A DNA stretch of 64,000 nucleotides from Aquimarina muelleri DSM 19832 (GTDB taxonomy: Bacteria > Bacteroidota > Bacteroidia > Flavobacteriales > Flavobacteriaceae). The notes beneath the pieces were generated by a model. It had not been told where the DNA came from. It was given only the letters and a program-made list of their open reading frames with translations, and searched no databases. Both the position numbers and the translations under genes were made by a program. The stretch covers positions 124,001-188,000 of the forward strand of contig NZ_AUML01000001.1 of the NCBI RefSeq assembly GCF_000430665.1, in the 5' to 3' direction. Positions 25,505 through 33,844 of this stretch are shown here, piece after piece. The first letter of the stretch is position 1. Each line of letters starts with the position of its first letter.

Positions 25505-27202
25505 ATGAAGAAAGGATTACTTACTTTTCTTTTTTCTCTGTTTGCTCTTAATATAATAATTGCACAATCTATAGAGAAAAAATGGATTTTAGACGAAATT
25601 AAAGGAGCTTCAGAAGAAGCTTTTAATGTAGAAAAAGGAGATTATCTTAAGCTAGATCAGGGACAATTTTCTTACTCTTTTGAAGGAGGTTCTAAGATGC
25701 TTCAAGGTGATTATCTGCAACAAAATAATATTCTGTTATTTTTTCCTGAAACCGCTCAGGACTCATTAATACGGTATAGAATTACTAGTGTAACAGATTC
25801 TACTTTGGTGGTTTCTAAAAAAGGAATTTCATATGCTCTTATAGTACAAAAAGAAGCCCCTGTAGAGTTGCTGAATAAAGGAGAGCAGATAGTGCCAAAT
25901 CAAGGATTTTCTTTAAATAGTTTATGGCGTGGTGTTTTAGGTATGATGGTTCTTTTGATTATTGCATACCTATTTAGTACAAATAAAAAAGCTATTAATT
26001 GGAAAACTGTTGGGATAGGTCTAGGGGCTCAGTTATTTCTGGCTTTTGGAGTGTTAAAGGTGAGTTTTGTTCAAAAAGCTTTTGAGCTAGTAGGCAAGAT
26101 TTTTGTTTTAATTTTAGATTTTACAAGAGCAGGAAGTGAATTTTTGTTGGGAGATATGATGAACGTTGATAGTTTTGGATTTATATTCTTGTTTCAGGTA
26201 TTACCAACGATCATATTCTTTTCGGCGTTGACTTCTGTTTTATTTTATTTAGGAGTCATTCAAATTGTAGTAAAAGGTATGGCTTGGATATTGACTAAGT
26301 TAATGGGAATTTCAGGAGCAGAAAGTTTAAGCGTTGCTGGAAATATATTTTTAGGTCAAACAGAAGCGCCTTTAATGATAAAAGCTTATTTAGAAAGAAT
26401 GACTCGTTCTGAGATTCTATTAGTAATGATAGGGGGGATGGCAACCGTTGCAGGAGGTGTTTTGGCAGCATATATAGGGTTTCTAGGAGGTGAAGATCCT
26501 GTTCTAAGATTAGAGTTTGCAAAACATTTGTTGGCAGCATCTGTAATGGCCGCGCCAGGAGCTATTGTAGTTTCTAAATTACTGTATCCACAGCAAGAAC
26601 CAATAGATACAGACGTAAAAGTTTCTACAGATAAGATTGGATCTAATATTTTGGATGCTATAGCAAATGGAACTACAGAAGGACTTAAGTTAGCAGCTAA
26701 TGTTGGTGCAATGCTACTTGTCTTTATAGCATTTATTGCTATGATTAATTTTTGTTTTGGTAAGTTTGGAGAGTTAACGGGTTTAGATCAATTTCTTGCG
26801 AATCACACACCATATAACAAGTTTTCTTTAGAAGCAATTTTAGGAACTGTATTTGCGCCTTTAATGTGGTTAATTGGGGTAGCAAAAGAAGATATGATGC
26901 TTATGGGACAATTGTTAGGGATTAAATTAGCGGCTAGCGAATTTGTTGGATATATACAACTAGCAGATTTAAAAAACCCTTCCAATGTATTGCATTTTAC
27001 ATATAATAAATCTGTAATTATGGCGACTTATATGCTTTGTGGTTTTGCAAACTTTGCATCTATAGGTATACAAATAGGAGGTATAGGTTCGCTTGCTCCA
27101 GGCCAAAGAAAAACATTATCGGAGTTTGGAATGAGAGCTTTAATAGGAGGAACAATAGCCTCTCTTTTGTCTGCTACTATTGCAGGAATGATCATAGGAT
27201 AA
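25505..27202 (+). CDS. CNT-family nucleoside transporter with N-terminal extracytoplasmic domain
   Basis: I start at ATG 25505 (MKKGLLTFLFSLFALNII), a clean signal peptide; an ATG at 25478 adds nine residues. Residues 20-130 form a beta-rich, lipocalin-like segment (KWILDEIKGASEEAF and on). Next come the concentrative nucleoside transporter spans, with GNIFLGQTEAPLMIKAYL, the ATVAGGVLAAYIGFLG loop and the C-terminal MLCGFANFASIGIQIGGIG signature. It imports nucleosides with Na+ or H+. Proximity to thyA and (farther) a deoxynucleoside kinase fits pyrimidine salvage. Confidence 0.92.
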   Translation: MKKGLLTFLFSLFALNIIIAQSIEKKWILDEIKGASEEAFNVEKGDYLKLDQGQFSYSFEGGSKMLQGDYLQQNNILLFFPETAQDSLIRYRITSVTDSTLVVSKKGISYALIVQKEAPVELLNKGEQIVPNQGFSLNSLWRGVLGMMVLLIIAYLFSTNKKAINWKTVGIGLGAQLFLAFGVLKVSFVQKAFELVGKIFVLILDFTRAGSEFLLGDMMNVDSFGFIFLFQVLPTIIFFSALTSVLFYLGVIQIVVKGMAWILTKLMGISGAESLSVAGNIFLGQTEAPLMIKAYLERMTRSEILLVMIGGMATVAGGVLAAYIGFLGGEDPVLRLEFAKHLLAASVMAAPGAIVVSKLLYPQQEPIDTDVKVSTDKIGSNILDAIANGTTEGLKLAANVGAMLLVFIAFIAMINFCFGKFGELTGLDQFLANHTPYNKFSLEAILGTVFAPLMWLIGVAKEDMMLMGQLLGIKLAASEFVGYIQLADLKNPSNVLHFTYNKSVIMATYMLCGFANFASIGIQIGGIGSLAPGQRKTLSEFGMRALIGGTIASLLSATIAGMIIG

Positions 27203-27287
27203 CATAAATTTAACGTTATTGTTGAAAACTATTGAACAACTATCCGATAATCAAAAAGTTGAAAGCTGACTCGTTTCTGATTTTTTG

Positions 27288-27295
27288 TATATTTG
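27288..27295 (+). promoter_or_regulatory. Candidate -7 box of the thyA promoter
   Basis: TATATTTG, an exact TAnnTTTG, lies 45 bases before the thyA ATG. The nearest upstream TTG (27259-27261) is 26 bases away, wider than usual. Confidence 0.45.
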
Positions 27296-27339
27296 AATAT
27301 ATTTTGATGACGAATTTTAATAAGAAGGAGTAAAGGAGA

Positions 27340-28164
27340 ATGAAGCAATATCTTGACCTTGTACGTTATGTATTAGATAATGGAAATGAAAAAGGAGATC
27401 GAACTGGAACAGGAACTAAAAGTGTTTTTGGCTATCAAATGCGTTTTGATCTTAGTGAAGGTTTCCCTTTGGTTACCACAAAAAAATTACACGTAAAATC
27501 GATAGTTCATGAATTGCTATGGTTTTTGAAAGGAGATACCAATATTAGCTATTTGCAAGAAAATGGAGTGCGTATCTGGAATGATTGGGCAGATAAAAAT
27601 GGAGATTTAGGTCCAGTGTATGGTCATCAATGGCGTAATTGGAATGATAATGAAATTGATCAAATTCAAGAAATAGTCGAGACACTAAAAAAAACCCCAG
27701 ATAGTCGACGTATGTTAGTGTCTGCATGGAACCCAAGTGTATTACCAGATACATCTAAATCTTTTTCAGAAAATGTACAAAATGGTAAAGTAGCATTGCC
27801 ACCTTGTCACGCATTTTTTCAGTTTTATGTTGCAGACGGTAAACTATCTTGCCAATTATACCAGCGAAGTGCTGATGTTTTTTTAGGAGTACCTTTTAAT
27901 ATAGCATCTTATGCACTTTTTACGATGATGATGGCACAAGTTTGTGGTTATGAAGTAGGAGAATTTATTCATACCTTCGGAGATGCACATATATATAATA
28001 ATCATGTAGAGCAATTAAAGCTTCAGTTGTCCAGAGAACCTCATGAATTACCTAAAATGATACTCAACCCAGAAGTAAAAAATATTTTTGGCTTTGTTTT
28101 TGATGACTTTAAGTTAAAAGACTATAAATCACACCCTCACATAAAGGGAGTGGTTGCAGTTTAG
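27340..28164 (+). CDS. thyA: Thymidylate synthase
   Basis: A 274-residue Thy[19 protein letters not shown] binds dUMP phosphate, the catalytic cysteine is in [23 protein letters not shown] carries the conserved arginines, and [20 protein letters not shown] forms the folate/nucleotide site. It converts dUMP to dTMP with methylene-tetrahydrofolate, giving dihydrofolate. A dihydrofolate reductase gene is 4.6 kb downstream in the same orientation but not contiguous. Confidence 0.97.
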   Translation: MKQYLDLVRYVLDNGNEKGDRTGTGTKSVFGYQMRFDLSEGFPLVTTKKLHVKSIVHELLWFLKGDTNISYLQENGVRIWNDWADKNGDLGPVYGHQWRNWNDNEIDQIQEIVETLKKTPDSRRMLVSAWNPSVLPDTSKSFSENVQNGKVALPPCHAFFQFYVADGKLSCQLYQRSADVFLGVPFNIASYALFTMMMAQVCGYEVGEFIHTFGDAHIYNNHVEQLKLQLSREPHELPKMILNPEVKNIFGFVFDDFKLKDYKSHPHIKGVVAV

Positions 28165-28186
28165 GCCCAAATTTAAAAGAACTAAT

Positions 28187-28612
28187 ATGAAGAAAACATT
28201 ACTAATATTTACCTTGTTTCTTACAGGATTATCCTTTTCCCAAGATTCAATAATTTTATCACAAGAGAATGCTAACGAAAAAGGAATTACGCCAATGTGG
28301 CCTAAATGTGACCGATCTAGGCAGACTCCAGCACAATGTTTTGATCAAAAGTTAAGAGATCATATCATTCATAATTTTGAATATCCAGATCTTGCCCTAA
28401 GCGAAGGGCTAAGTGGTACAGTCACTGTAGAGTTTATTATCAACAAAAAAGGAAAAGTAGAAGTGCTCGAAGTAGATGGAGGACATAGATATTTACAAAG
28501 AGAAGCAATCAGGATAATTAGAGCAATACCAAAGATGGATCCAGGTAAATGGGGTGAAAAACCTATCGCTGTAGCTTATGTTGTGCCAATTACTTTTATA
28601 AAGCCAAAATAA
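28187..28612 (+). CDS. Exported TonB C-terminal-domain protein
   Basis: About 141 residues from ATG 28187, with a signal peptide ending GLSFSQ. The C-terminal 90 residues are a TonB-C fold: LSGTVTVEFIINKKGKVE, REAIRIIRAIPKMDPGKW and a final AYVVPITF strand. No membrane anchor or proline-rich spanner is present, so it is not a classical TonB. Such stand-alone periplasmic TonB-C proteins are frequent in Bacteroidetes. It has two cysteines near residues 42-52. It begins 22 bases after thyA, probably in the same transcript. Confidence 0.85.
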   Translation: MKKTLLIFTLFLTGLSFSQDSIILSQENANEKGITPMWPKCDRSRQTPAQCFDQKLRDHIIHNFEYPDLALSEGLSGTVTVEFIINKKGKVEVLEVDGGHRYLQREAIRIIRAIPKMDPGKWGEKPIAVAYVVPITFIKPK

Positions 28613-28686
28613 CAATTAAAGCCAAAATATCTTAATTTTAACATTGGATTAACCCTTGTTAAAGGATGTAGAATTATAAAAAACAG

Positions 28687-28694
28687 TAAATTTG
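28687..28694 (+). promoter_or_regulatory. Candidate -7 box of the egtB promoter
   Basis: TAAATTTG, an exact TAnnTTTG, ends one base before the terminator hairpin. Transcription would start about 28700, inside the left arm, so the egtB message would lack the full stem. The -33 element is not clear. Confidence 0.45.
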
Positions 28695-28726
28695 AGTGTA
28701 TACGTAAGTCGTATACACTTTTTTTT
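28695..28726 (+). terminator. Terminator abutting the egtB start codon
   Basis: The stem AGTGTATACG / CGTATACACT with loop TAAGT is followed by a T-run that ends exactly at the ATG of egtB. It would stop read-through from thyA and the TonB-C gene. Confidence 0.85.
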
Positions 28727-29893
28727 ATGACCATTACAGATAATTTGCGTACCTCTTTGTTAAAAACCAGATCAGATACTGAAAAGATTTGCAGTCCTCT
28801 CCAAATAGAGGATTATGTAGTTCAGCCAATAGTAGATGTATCACCACCAAAATGGCATCTTGGGCATACTACATGGTTTTTTGAAGAATTTATTTTATCT
28901 AAACACGCACAAGGCTATAAACGTTTTCATCCAGAGTACGCATATGTTTTTAATAGTTATTATGAGAGTGTAGGGAAACGAGTAATACGTACTAATAGAG
29001 GAAATCTTTCCAGACCTACTGTAAAAGAAGTGTATAAATACAGAGATTATGTTACCTCGAATTTACAGTTTTTTTTAGAAAAAAATCAAGACCCCAAAAT
29101 AAGGAAATTGGTAGAGATTGGTATTCATCATGAAAAGCAACATCAAGAATTATTACTTACAGATATAAAATATATATTAGGTAATAACCCTTTATTTCCT
29201 AAGTATAATGATACTTTTATAGAAAATTCAGTTTTCGAAGAAATTCAGAGTTATAGTACGGTAAATGAAGGAGTTTACGAAATCGGCTATTCTGGAAACG
29301 ATTTTTGTTATGATAATGAATATGGCAAACATAAGGTGTTTCTGAAAGAGTATGCTATTTCAAATAAACTAGTGACAAATAAAGAATATTTGGAGTTTAT
29401 AGAAAATGATGGGTATAAAGATAGTTTACTTTGGCACGCAGAAGGGTGGGATTGGATACAGAAAGAAAAAATTAAGACTCCCTTATATTGGTATAAAATA
29501 GATAAAAAATACTATCAATATACTTTACAAGGTTTAGTACCTTTAAACACTAAAGCACCAGTAACTCATTTGTCATATTATGAAGCTTTTGCTTTTTCAC
29601 AGTGGAAAGGAGAACGCTTGCCAACCGAGTTTGAATGGGAAATAGCACAATCTTTTTTTAAGTGGGGAGAGAGATGGGAGTGGACAGAAAGCGCTTATTC
29701 GCCTTATCCTAATTATAAAAAAGCTCCTGGAGCACTAGGAGAGTATAATGGCAAATTCATGGTTAATCAAAAAGTGCTTAGAGGAGGATCGGTTGCTACA
29801 CCTCAAAATCATACTAGAGCGACGTATCGTAATTTTTTTCACCCACACCTTAGATGGCAATTTACAGGATTGCGATTGGTAAAGGATATATAA
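28727..29893 (+). CDS. egtB: Ergothioneine biosynthesis sulfoxide synthase
   Basis: The iron enzyme that joins hercynine to cysteine or gamma-glutamylcysteine with O2. The 388 residues have the expected two domains. An N-terminal DinB-like domain carries the iron histidines (HLGHTTWFFEEF near 44, IGIHHEKQHQELL near 133-145). A C-terminal FGE-sulfatase/C-type-lectin domain has GERLPTEFEWEIA and the closing RGGSVATP...RATYRNFFHPHLRWQFTGLRL. It is followed 12 bases later by egtD. The sulfur donor cannot be told from sequence; no egtA or egtC is nearby, which favours the direct cysteine route. Confidence 0.94.
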   Translation: MTITDNLRTSLLKTRSDTEKICSPLQIEDYVVQPIVDVSPPKWHLGHTTWFFEEFILSKHAQGYKRFHPEYAYVFNSYYESVGKRVIRTNRGNLSRPTVKEVYKYRDYVTSNLQFFLEKNQDPKIRKLVEIGIHHEKQHQELLLTDIKYILGNNPLFPKYNDTFIENSVFEEIQSYSTVNEGVYEIGYSGNDFCYDNEYGKHKVFLKEYAISNKLVTNKEYLEFIENDGYKDSLLWHAEGWDWIQKEKIKTPLYWYKIDKKYYQYTLQGLVPLNTKAPVTHLSYYEAFAFSQWKGERLPTEFEWEIAQSFFKWGERWEWTESAYSPYPNYKKAPGALGEYNGKFMVNQKVLRGGSVATPQNHTRATYRNFFHPHLRWQFTGLRLVKDI

Positions 29894-29905
29894 ACTTATT
29901 TTCAC

Positions 29906-30880
29906 ATGAATTCTAAAGATCAAAAAGTTTTAGTTTCTTCCTTTGTAAAAGAAGTAAATGAAGGTTTAACTGCATTTCCAAAATATTTATCCTCTAAGTT
30001 CTTTTATGATGAGGTTGGGGACGAGCTTTTTCAGCAGATAATGGCATTGCCAGAATATTATCTTACTAGAGCAGAATACGAAATTTTTAAAACTCATAAA
30101 GCAAATATAATTCATCATTTCGATGCAAAAAATGAAGGTTTTGATCTTATCGAATTAGGAGCAGGTGATGGAAAAAAAACAAAATTATTATTAGAAGAGT
30201 TGCTTCAAAAAGAACATAACTTTACGTATAACCCAATTGATATAAGTGAGAATGCAATTGAAGGATTGGTGAAAGACTTAAATCTAGAGATGCCTAATGT
30301 TGCTGTTCAAGGACAAATAGGAGAGTATTTTGAGGTTTTAGATCGTTTAAAACAAATGAGCGATCGTAAAAAGGTGATTATGGTACTTGGGTCTAATATT
30401 GGCAACCTATTGCATCCAAGAGCTATTCAGTTTTTGAAAAAATTATGCAATGCAATGCATAACGATGACCTTCTTTTTATGGGATTTGATCAAAAAAAGC
30501 ATCCACAGAAAGTTTTAGATGCGTATAACGACAAATCCGGAGTAACTGCAGCTTTTAATAAAAATATTTTAGCGAGAATTAACAAAGAACTTGATGCTAA
30601 TTTTAATTTAGATAAGTTTATACATTGGGAAACATACGATCCAGAAAGCGGAACGGCTAAAAGTTATCTTATAAGTAAAGAAAAACAAACAGTAGATATT
30701 AATGGTTTGTCATTACAGATTTATTTTGAAGCTTGGGAAAGTATTCATACTGAAATCTCTCAAAAGTATGATGATGATATTGTAAAGTGGCTAGCAAAAG
30801 AATCTGGTTTAAAAATAGAGAAGTCTTTTTCTGATAAGAATAAAGATTATAAGAATTATTTAATTTCTAAGGTTAAATAA
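29906..30880 (+). CDS. egtD: L-histidine N(alpha)-methyltransferase
   Basis: EgtD trimethylates histidine to hercynine using three SAM. The 324 residues show the family start SKFFYDEVGDELFQQIMALPEYYLTRAE, the SAM site LIELGAGDGKKTKLLL (near 86-100), PIDISENAIEGL and VLGSNIGNL. The C-terminal FEAWESIHTEISQKYD is a family signature for the histidine-binding insert. It is tightly linked to egtB, 12 bases apart, so the two form an operon. Confidence 0.95.
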   Translation: MNSKDQKVLVSSFVKEVNEGLTAFPKYLSSKFFYDEVGDELFQQIMALPEYYLTRAEYEIFKTHKANIIHHFDAKNEGFDLIELGAGDGKKTKLLLEELLQKEHNFTYNPIDISENAIEGLVKDLNLEMPNVAVQGQIGEYFEVLDRLKQMSDRKKVIMVLGSNIGNLLHPRAIQFLKKLCNAMHNDDLLFMGFDQKKHPQKVLDAYNDKSGVTAAFNKNILARINKELDANFNLDKFIHWETYDPESGTAKSYLISKEKQTVDINGLSLQIYFEAWESIHTEISQKYDDDIVKWLAKESGLKIEKSFSDKNKDYKNYLISKVK

Positions 30881-30906
30881 TTAAAAACAAAGTAAAAAAA
30901 AGAAAA

Positions 30907-31188
30907 ATGAAAGCAATTTGGAACGGTGAGGTAATAGCAGAAAGTAATAATACCAAAGTGATAGAAAACAACCACTATTTTCCTCCAGAAACTATAAAAA
31001 AAGAGTTTTTTAAATCTAGTAACACACATACAAAATGTCCGTGGAAAGGAGTAGCTTCTTATTATACCATACAGGTAGACGGAAAAGAAAATCCAGACGC
31101 AGCATGGTTTTATCCAGAGACAAGTGATCTTGCTAAACAAATCAAAGGATATGTAGCTTTTTGGAAAGGTGTTGAGGTAGTCGATTAA
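30907..31188 (+). CDS. DUF427 domain protein
   Basis: A 93-residue single-domain protein with the family pattern MKAIWNGEVIAESNNTKVIE, FPPETI and KCPWKGVASYYTI...AWFYPE. DUF427 proteins form a small beta-tent fold; no activity is established. It starts 26 bases after egtD, in the same direction, and probably belongs to the same transcript. Its association with ergothioneine synthesis is by position only. A hairpin with a 21-base loop overlaps its 3' end. Confidence 0.88.
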   Translation: MKAIWNGEVIAESNNTKVIENNHYFPPETIKKEFFKSSNTHTKCPWKGVASYYTIQVDGKENPDAAWFYPETSDLAKQIKGYVAFWKGVEVVD

Positions 31189-31205
31189 TACTTCGCAACA
31201 CCTTT
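31165..31205. terminator. Weak hairpin at the end of the egt transcript
   Basis: The inverted repeat AAAGGTGTTG / CAACACCTTT with a 21-base loop overlaps the DUF427 stop codon. It lies between convergent genes and has no long T-run. Confidence 0.4.
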
Positions 31206-31221
31206 GTTGATGTTGATAGTT

Positions 31222-31518
31222 TTATATTATCAATAAACTATTGTCTGTGGCGGCATGATCATTCCATCGATATCCGTCGGCCTCTTTTTCATTAGTCCAC
31301 TCTCCATCTACTACATATTTAAACTCGAAATTAGTGTTCTTAGGGAGATCGAGGGTTCCTTTAAAATCGCCATTCTTTAATTTTTTTAAAACAGTTGCTT
31401 TAGTATTCCACTCATTAAACTCTCCAGCTACACTAACCGAGTTAGCACCTTTAGCAGGGACGATAAAAGTAACTTTGCAAATAGGTTTTGACTTTAAATA
31501 TTGTTTGGTAATTGCCAT
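31222..31518 (-). CDS. Isoamylase N-terminal / AMPK-CBM-like early-set protein
   Basis: A 98-residue stand-alone immunoglobulin-like early-set domain: KVTFIVPAKGANSVSVAGEFNEWNTKAT and GTLDLPKNTNFEFKYVVDGEWTNEKEA, with the Trp residues that contact glucan in CBM48-type domains. No catalytic domain is attached. Such small proteins are common in Flavobacteria and may bind glycogen, but the target is unproven. It is convergent with the ergothioneine operon. Confidence 0.88.
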   Translation of the reverse strand: MAITKQYLKSKPICKVTFIVPAKGANSVSVAGEFNEWNTKATVLKKLKNGDFKGTLDLPKNTNFEFKYVVDGEWTNEKEADGYRWNDHAATDNSLLII

Positions 31519-31642
31519 GATTTTGTTTAAAATTAAATATTGGTTAATAAAATCAAAACTAAGTTACTATAAAATATTAATAATAACAACTGTAAATATT
31601 AGATTTACAGTTGTTTAACAGGTGTTTGGAACAATTTGGATA

Positions 31643-32725
31643 TTAACGGTAATAATGTATTTTTTTTAATACCGTTTCTATATCTTCTATGGTATTATAA
31701 AGATGTAAACTAATTCGAAGTCCATTTCCTCTAAGTGAAGTTATGATATTCTGATTTTTTAAGTATGCATGTAGTTTTTGGTCTCCTTTTATATTAAAAA
31801 TAGTACTATGTTTTTTTCGGTTAGCTACAGTATCTTCTAGTAAATTTAATTTAGTGAACTCAGACTTGGCATAACTGCATAATTCATTTAGATGTTCTTC
31901 AATTTTTGAAAGCCCAATTTTGGTTAAAAAATTAAGAGAATACTGTAAGCTTCCAAAATTTAAAGTATCTAAATGTCCACATTCAAAACGAGCTTGTAAA
32001 CTTGTGTAGGACGGGGCATGACTAGATGTAGAAGCAGCATTAGTATAAGAAATAGGAGTTATTTGGTTAAGAATATTGTCGTTAAACAATATGAATCCAT
32101 TGCCATAGCCACCCAGCAACCATTTGTAACCACTACAACCAAGTATATCGATTCCTGAAGTGCTAAAGTCAAAAACTTTGGTACCGCAAAATTGTGTGCC
32201 ATCTGCAATAAAAAGTATGTCTGGATACTGGGCTTTTAGTTTTTTAATAAAATCTAAATCTATTATGATACCATTAAGATATTGTACTAAACTAAAAGCA
32301 AAAACATTAGGACTATGTTTTTTTATAGCATCTTCTATATTTTTTTCTAAAGAAATATCTATTTTGGCATAAACAGCCTCAAAGTCCTTGTTTTCTGTAG
32401 CAAAGTTAATAGATGGATAGTCTCCTTCTAGCAAAAGCACTTTTTTGCTTTTTTCTAAACCATTTAGTATAGTATTAAAGCCTAAAGAAAAATTTGGGGT
32501 TAAAATAAGATTGTTAGAAGAACCCTTAAAAAAGGAGGCAATGGTTTTGCGTACGCTATTTAAAAACAGATGTTGTTCATCTCTAAACATACTGCCACCT
32601 ACAAGAAAATCGAAATCATGTTCTTGTCTAAAATCTAAAAGCGAATCATATAATAATCCTGAAGATGCGGTATTGAGATAAGTGTTTTGGGCTAAAATCG
32701 GGAATTCTTTTCTTAAATTCTTCAT
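31643..32725 (-). CDS. Class V aminotransferase-fold PLP enzyme, possible EgtE
   Basis: A 360-residue fold type I PLP enzyme with an N-terminal FPILAQNTYLNTASSGL, typical of the cysteine desulfurase/isopenicillin N epimerase group. FIADGTQFCG carries the PLP-stacking aspartate, and the PLP lysine is in GCSGYKWLLGGYG (near residue 188). The C-terminal cysteine loop of cysteine desulfurases is not seen, so NifS/SufS activity is unlikely. EgtE, the C-S lyase finishing ergothioneine synthesis, belongs to this superfamily, and this gene lies 1.75 kb past egtB. The EgtE role is an inference from fold and neighbourhood; the opposite orientation weakens it. Confidence 0.8.
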   Translation of the reverse strand: MKNLRKEFPILAQNTYLNTASSGLLYDSLLDFRQEHDFDFLVGGSMFRDEQHLFLNSVRKTIASFFKGSSNNLILTPNFSLGFNTILNGLEKSKKVLLLEGDYPSINFATENKDFEAVYAKIDISLEKNIEDAIKKHSPNVFAFSLVQYLNGIIIDLDFIKKLKAQYPDILFIADGTQFCGTKVFDFSTSGIDILGCSGYKWLLGGYGNGFILFNDNILNQITPISYTNAASTSSHAPSYTSLQARFECGHLDTLNFGSLQYSLNFLTKIGLSKIEEHLNELCSYAKSEFTKLNLLEDTVANRKKHSTIFNIKGDQKLHAYLKNQNIITSLRGNGLRISLHLYNTIEDIETVLKKIHYYR

Positions 32726-32790
32726 AACTAACTTTAATGCTTTTTAGTAAAAACTATATCTTTACTAGTCGATACTAAGGTAACATTAAT

Positions 32791-33732
32791 ATGTTTTTAA
32801 AAAAGAAAGAAATCTCACAAATTGACCCTCAACAACGTGAGTTATATGAACACGCTCGTAAACGTGTCGTTGAGAAAAAAAAACTATTCAGACATTTTAT
32901 AGTTTTAATAGTTGGCTCTGTATTCTTTATTCTTCTTAATCTGGTTTTTGGTTATGGAAAAGGAATCACATTTTTTGGAACCGATTGGTTTGTTATTGCA
33001 ATATTGTTTTGGACATTTTTCTTTGCGATACATTTTTGTAACGTATGGTTGTTTAGTGCATTTATGGGTAAAGAGTGGAGCGATCGCCAAATAACAAGAT
33101 TAGTAGCTAAACAAAAAGAAGAAATTATTTTACTACAAAAAGATGTAGATTTAATGTATCCCAAAGAAGAATTAATTAAAAAGAAAGAGGATTTTATACA
33201 AGAAAGAATATCTAAGCCTGTAGAAAAACCAGAAAAACCTAATCGTGTTATTACTATGATTGCAGCGGCAGGAGAAAATAATGCTTTAGGTAAGAACGAT
33301 GATTTAATATGGCATTTGCCAGATGATTTTAAACGTTTTAAAAAACTTACTACAGGGCATCATATTATAATGGGACGCAAAACCTTTGAGACTTTTCCTA
33401 AGTTACTTCCAGATAGAAAACATGTTGTAATTACTCGGGATAGATACTATCAGGCAGAAGGAGCAGTAGTTGTGCATAGTATGAAAGATGCTTTAGATGT
33501 ATCAAGACGAGATCAGCAGCCATTTATTATCGGTGGTGGCGAAATTTATAAAATGGGTATGGAATATGCAGATTGCATAGAACTCACCAGAGTACATGAA
33601 ACCTTTGAAGCAGATACATTTTTTCCTGAAATTGATCCCAAAGTATGGGTGATGGTAAAAGAAGAATTTCATGATATTGATGAAAAACATAAATATCCCT
33701 TTACGTATTTAACTTATAAAAGAAAAAGTTAG
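32791..33732 (+). CDS. folA: Membrane-anchored dihydrofolate reductase (2TM-DHFR fusion)
   Basis: Residues 15-110 are a 2TM domain: AHKR-type ELYEHARKRVVEKKK, two spans (FIVLIVGSVFFILLNLVFG and FVIAILFWTFFFAIHFCNVW) and the closing WSDRQITRLV. A charged linker of 50 residues follows. Then residues 154-313 form a complete DHFR: ITMIAAAGENNALGKNDDLIWHLP, HHIIMGRKTFETFP, FIIGGGEIYKMGM. The frame runs through without any break. It reduces dihydrofolate with NADPH, here apparently tethered to the inner membrane. Divergent from the class V enzyme. Confidence 0.93.
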   Translation: MFLKKKEISQIDPQQRELYEHARKRVVEKKKLFRHFIVLIVGSVFFILLNLVFGYGKGITFFGTDWFVIAILFWTFFFAIHFCNVWLFSAFMGKEWSDRQITRLVAKQKEEIILLQKDVDLMYPKEELIKKKEDFIQERISKPVEKPEKPNRVITMIAAAGENNALGKNDDLIWHLPDDFKRFKKLTTGHHIIMGRKTFETFPKLLPDRKHVVITRDRYYQAEGAVVVHSMKDALDVSRRDQQPFIIGGGEIYKMGMEYADCIELTRVHETFEADTFFPEIDPKVWVMVKEEFHDIDEKHKYPFTYLTYKRKS

Positions 33733-33810
33733 AAAGACCAGATATAGTCTTTAATTTAGTAACATTTCGGACTTCTAAAACACGAAGATCAGCGTTGTAA
33801 ATATAATCCT

Positions 33811-33818
33811 TACTTTTG
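33811..33818 (+). promoter_or_regulatory. Candidate -7 box of the fabD promoter
   Basis: TACTTTTG, an exact TAnnTTTG, lies 27 bases before the fabD start codon. The -33 spacing is not convincing. Confidence 0.4.
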
Positions 33819-33844
33819 TCGAAATTTTAAATATACGGTATTTT

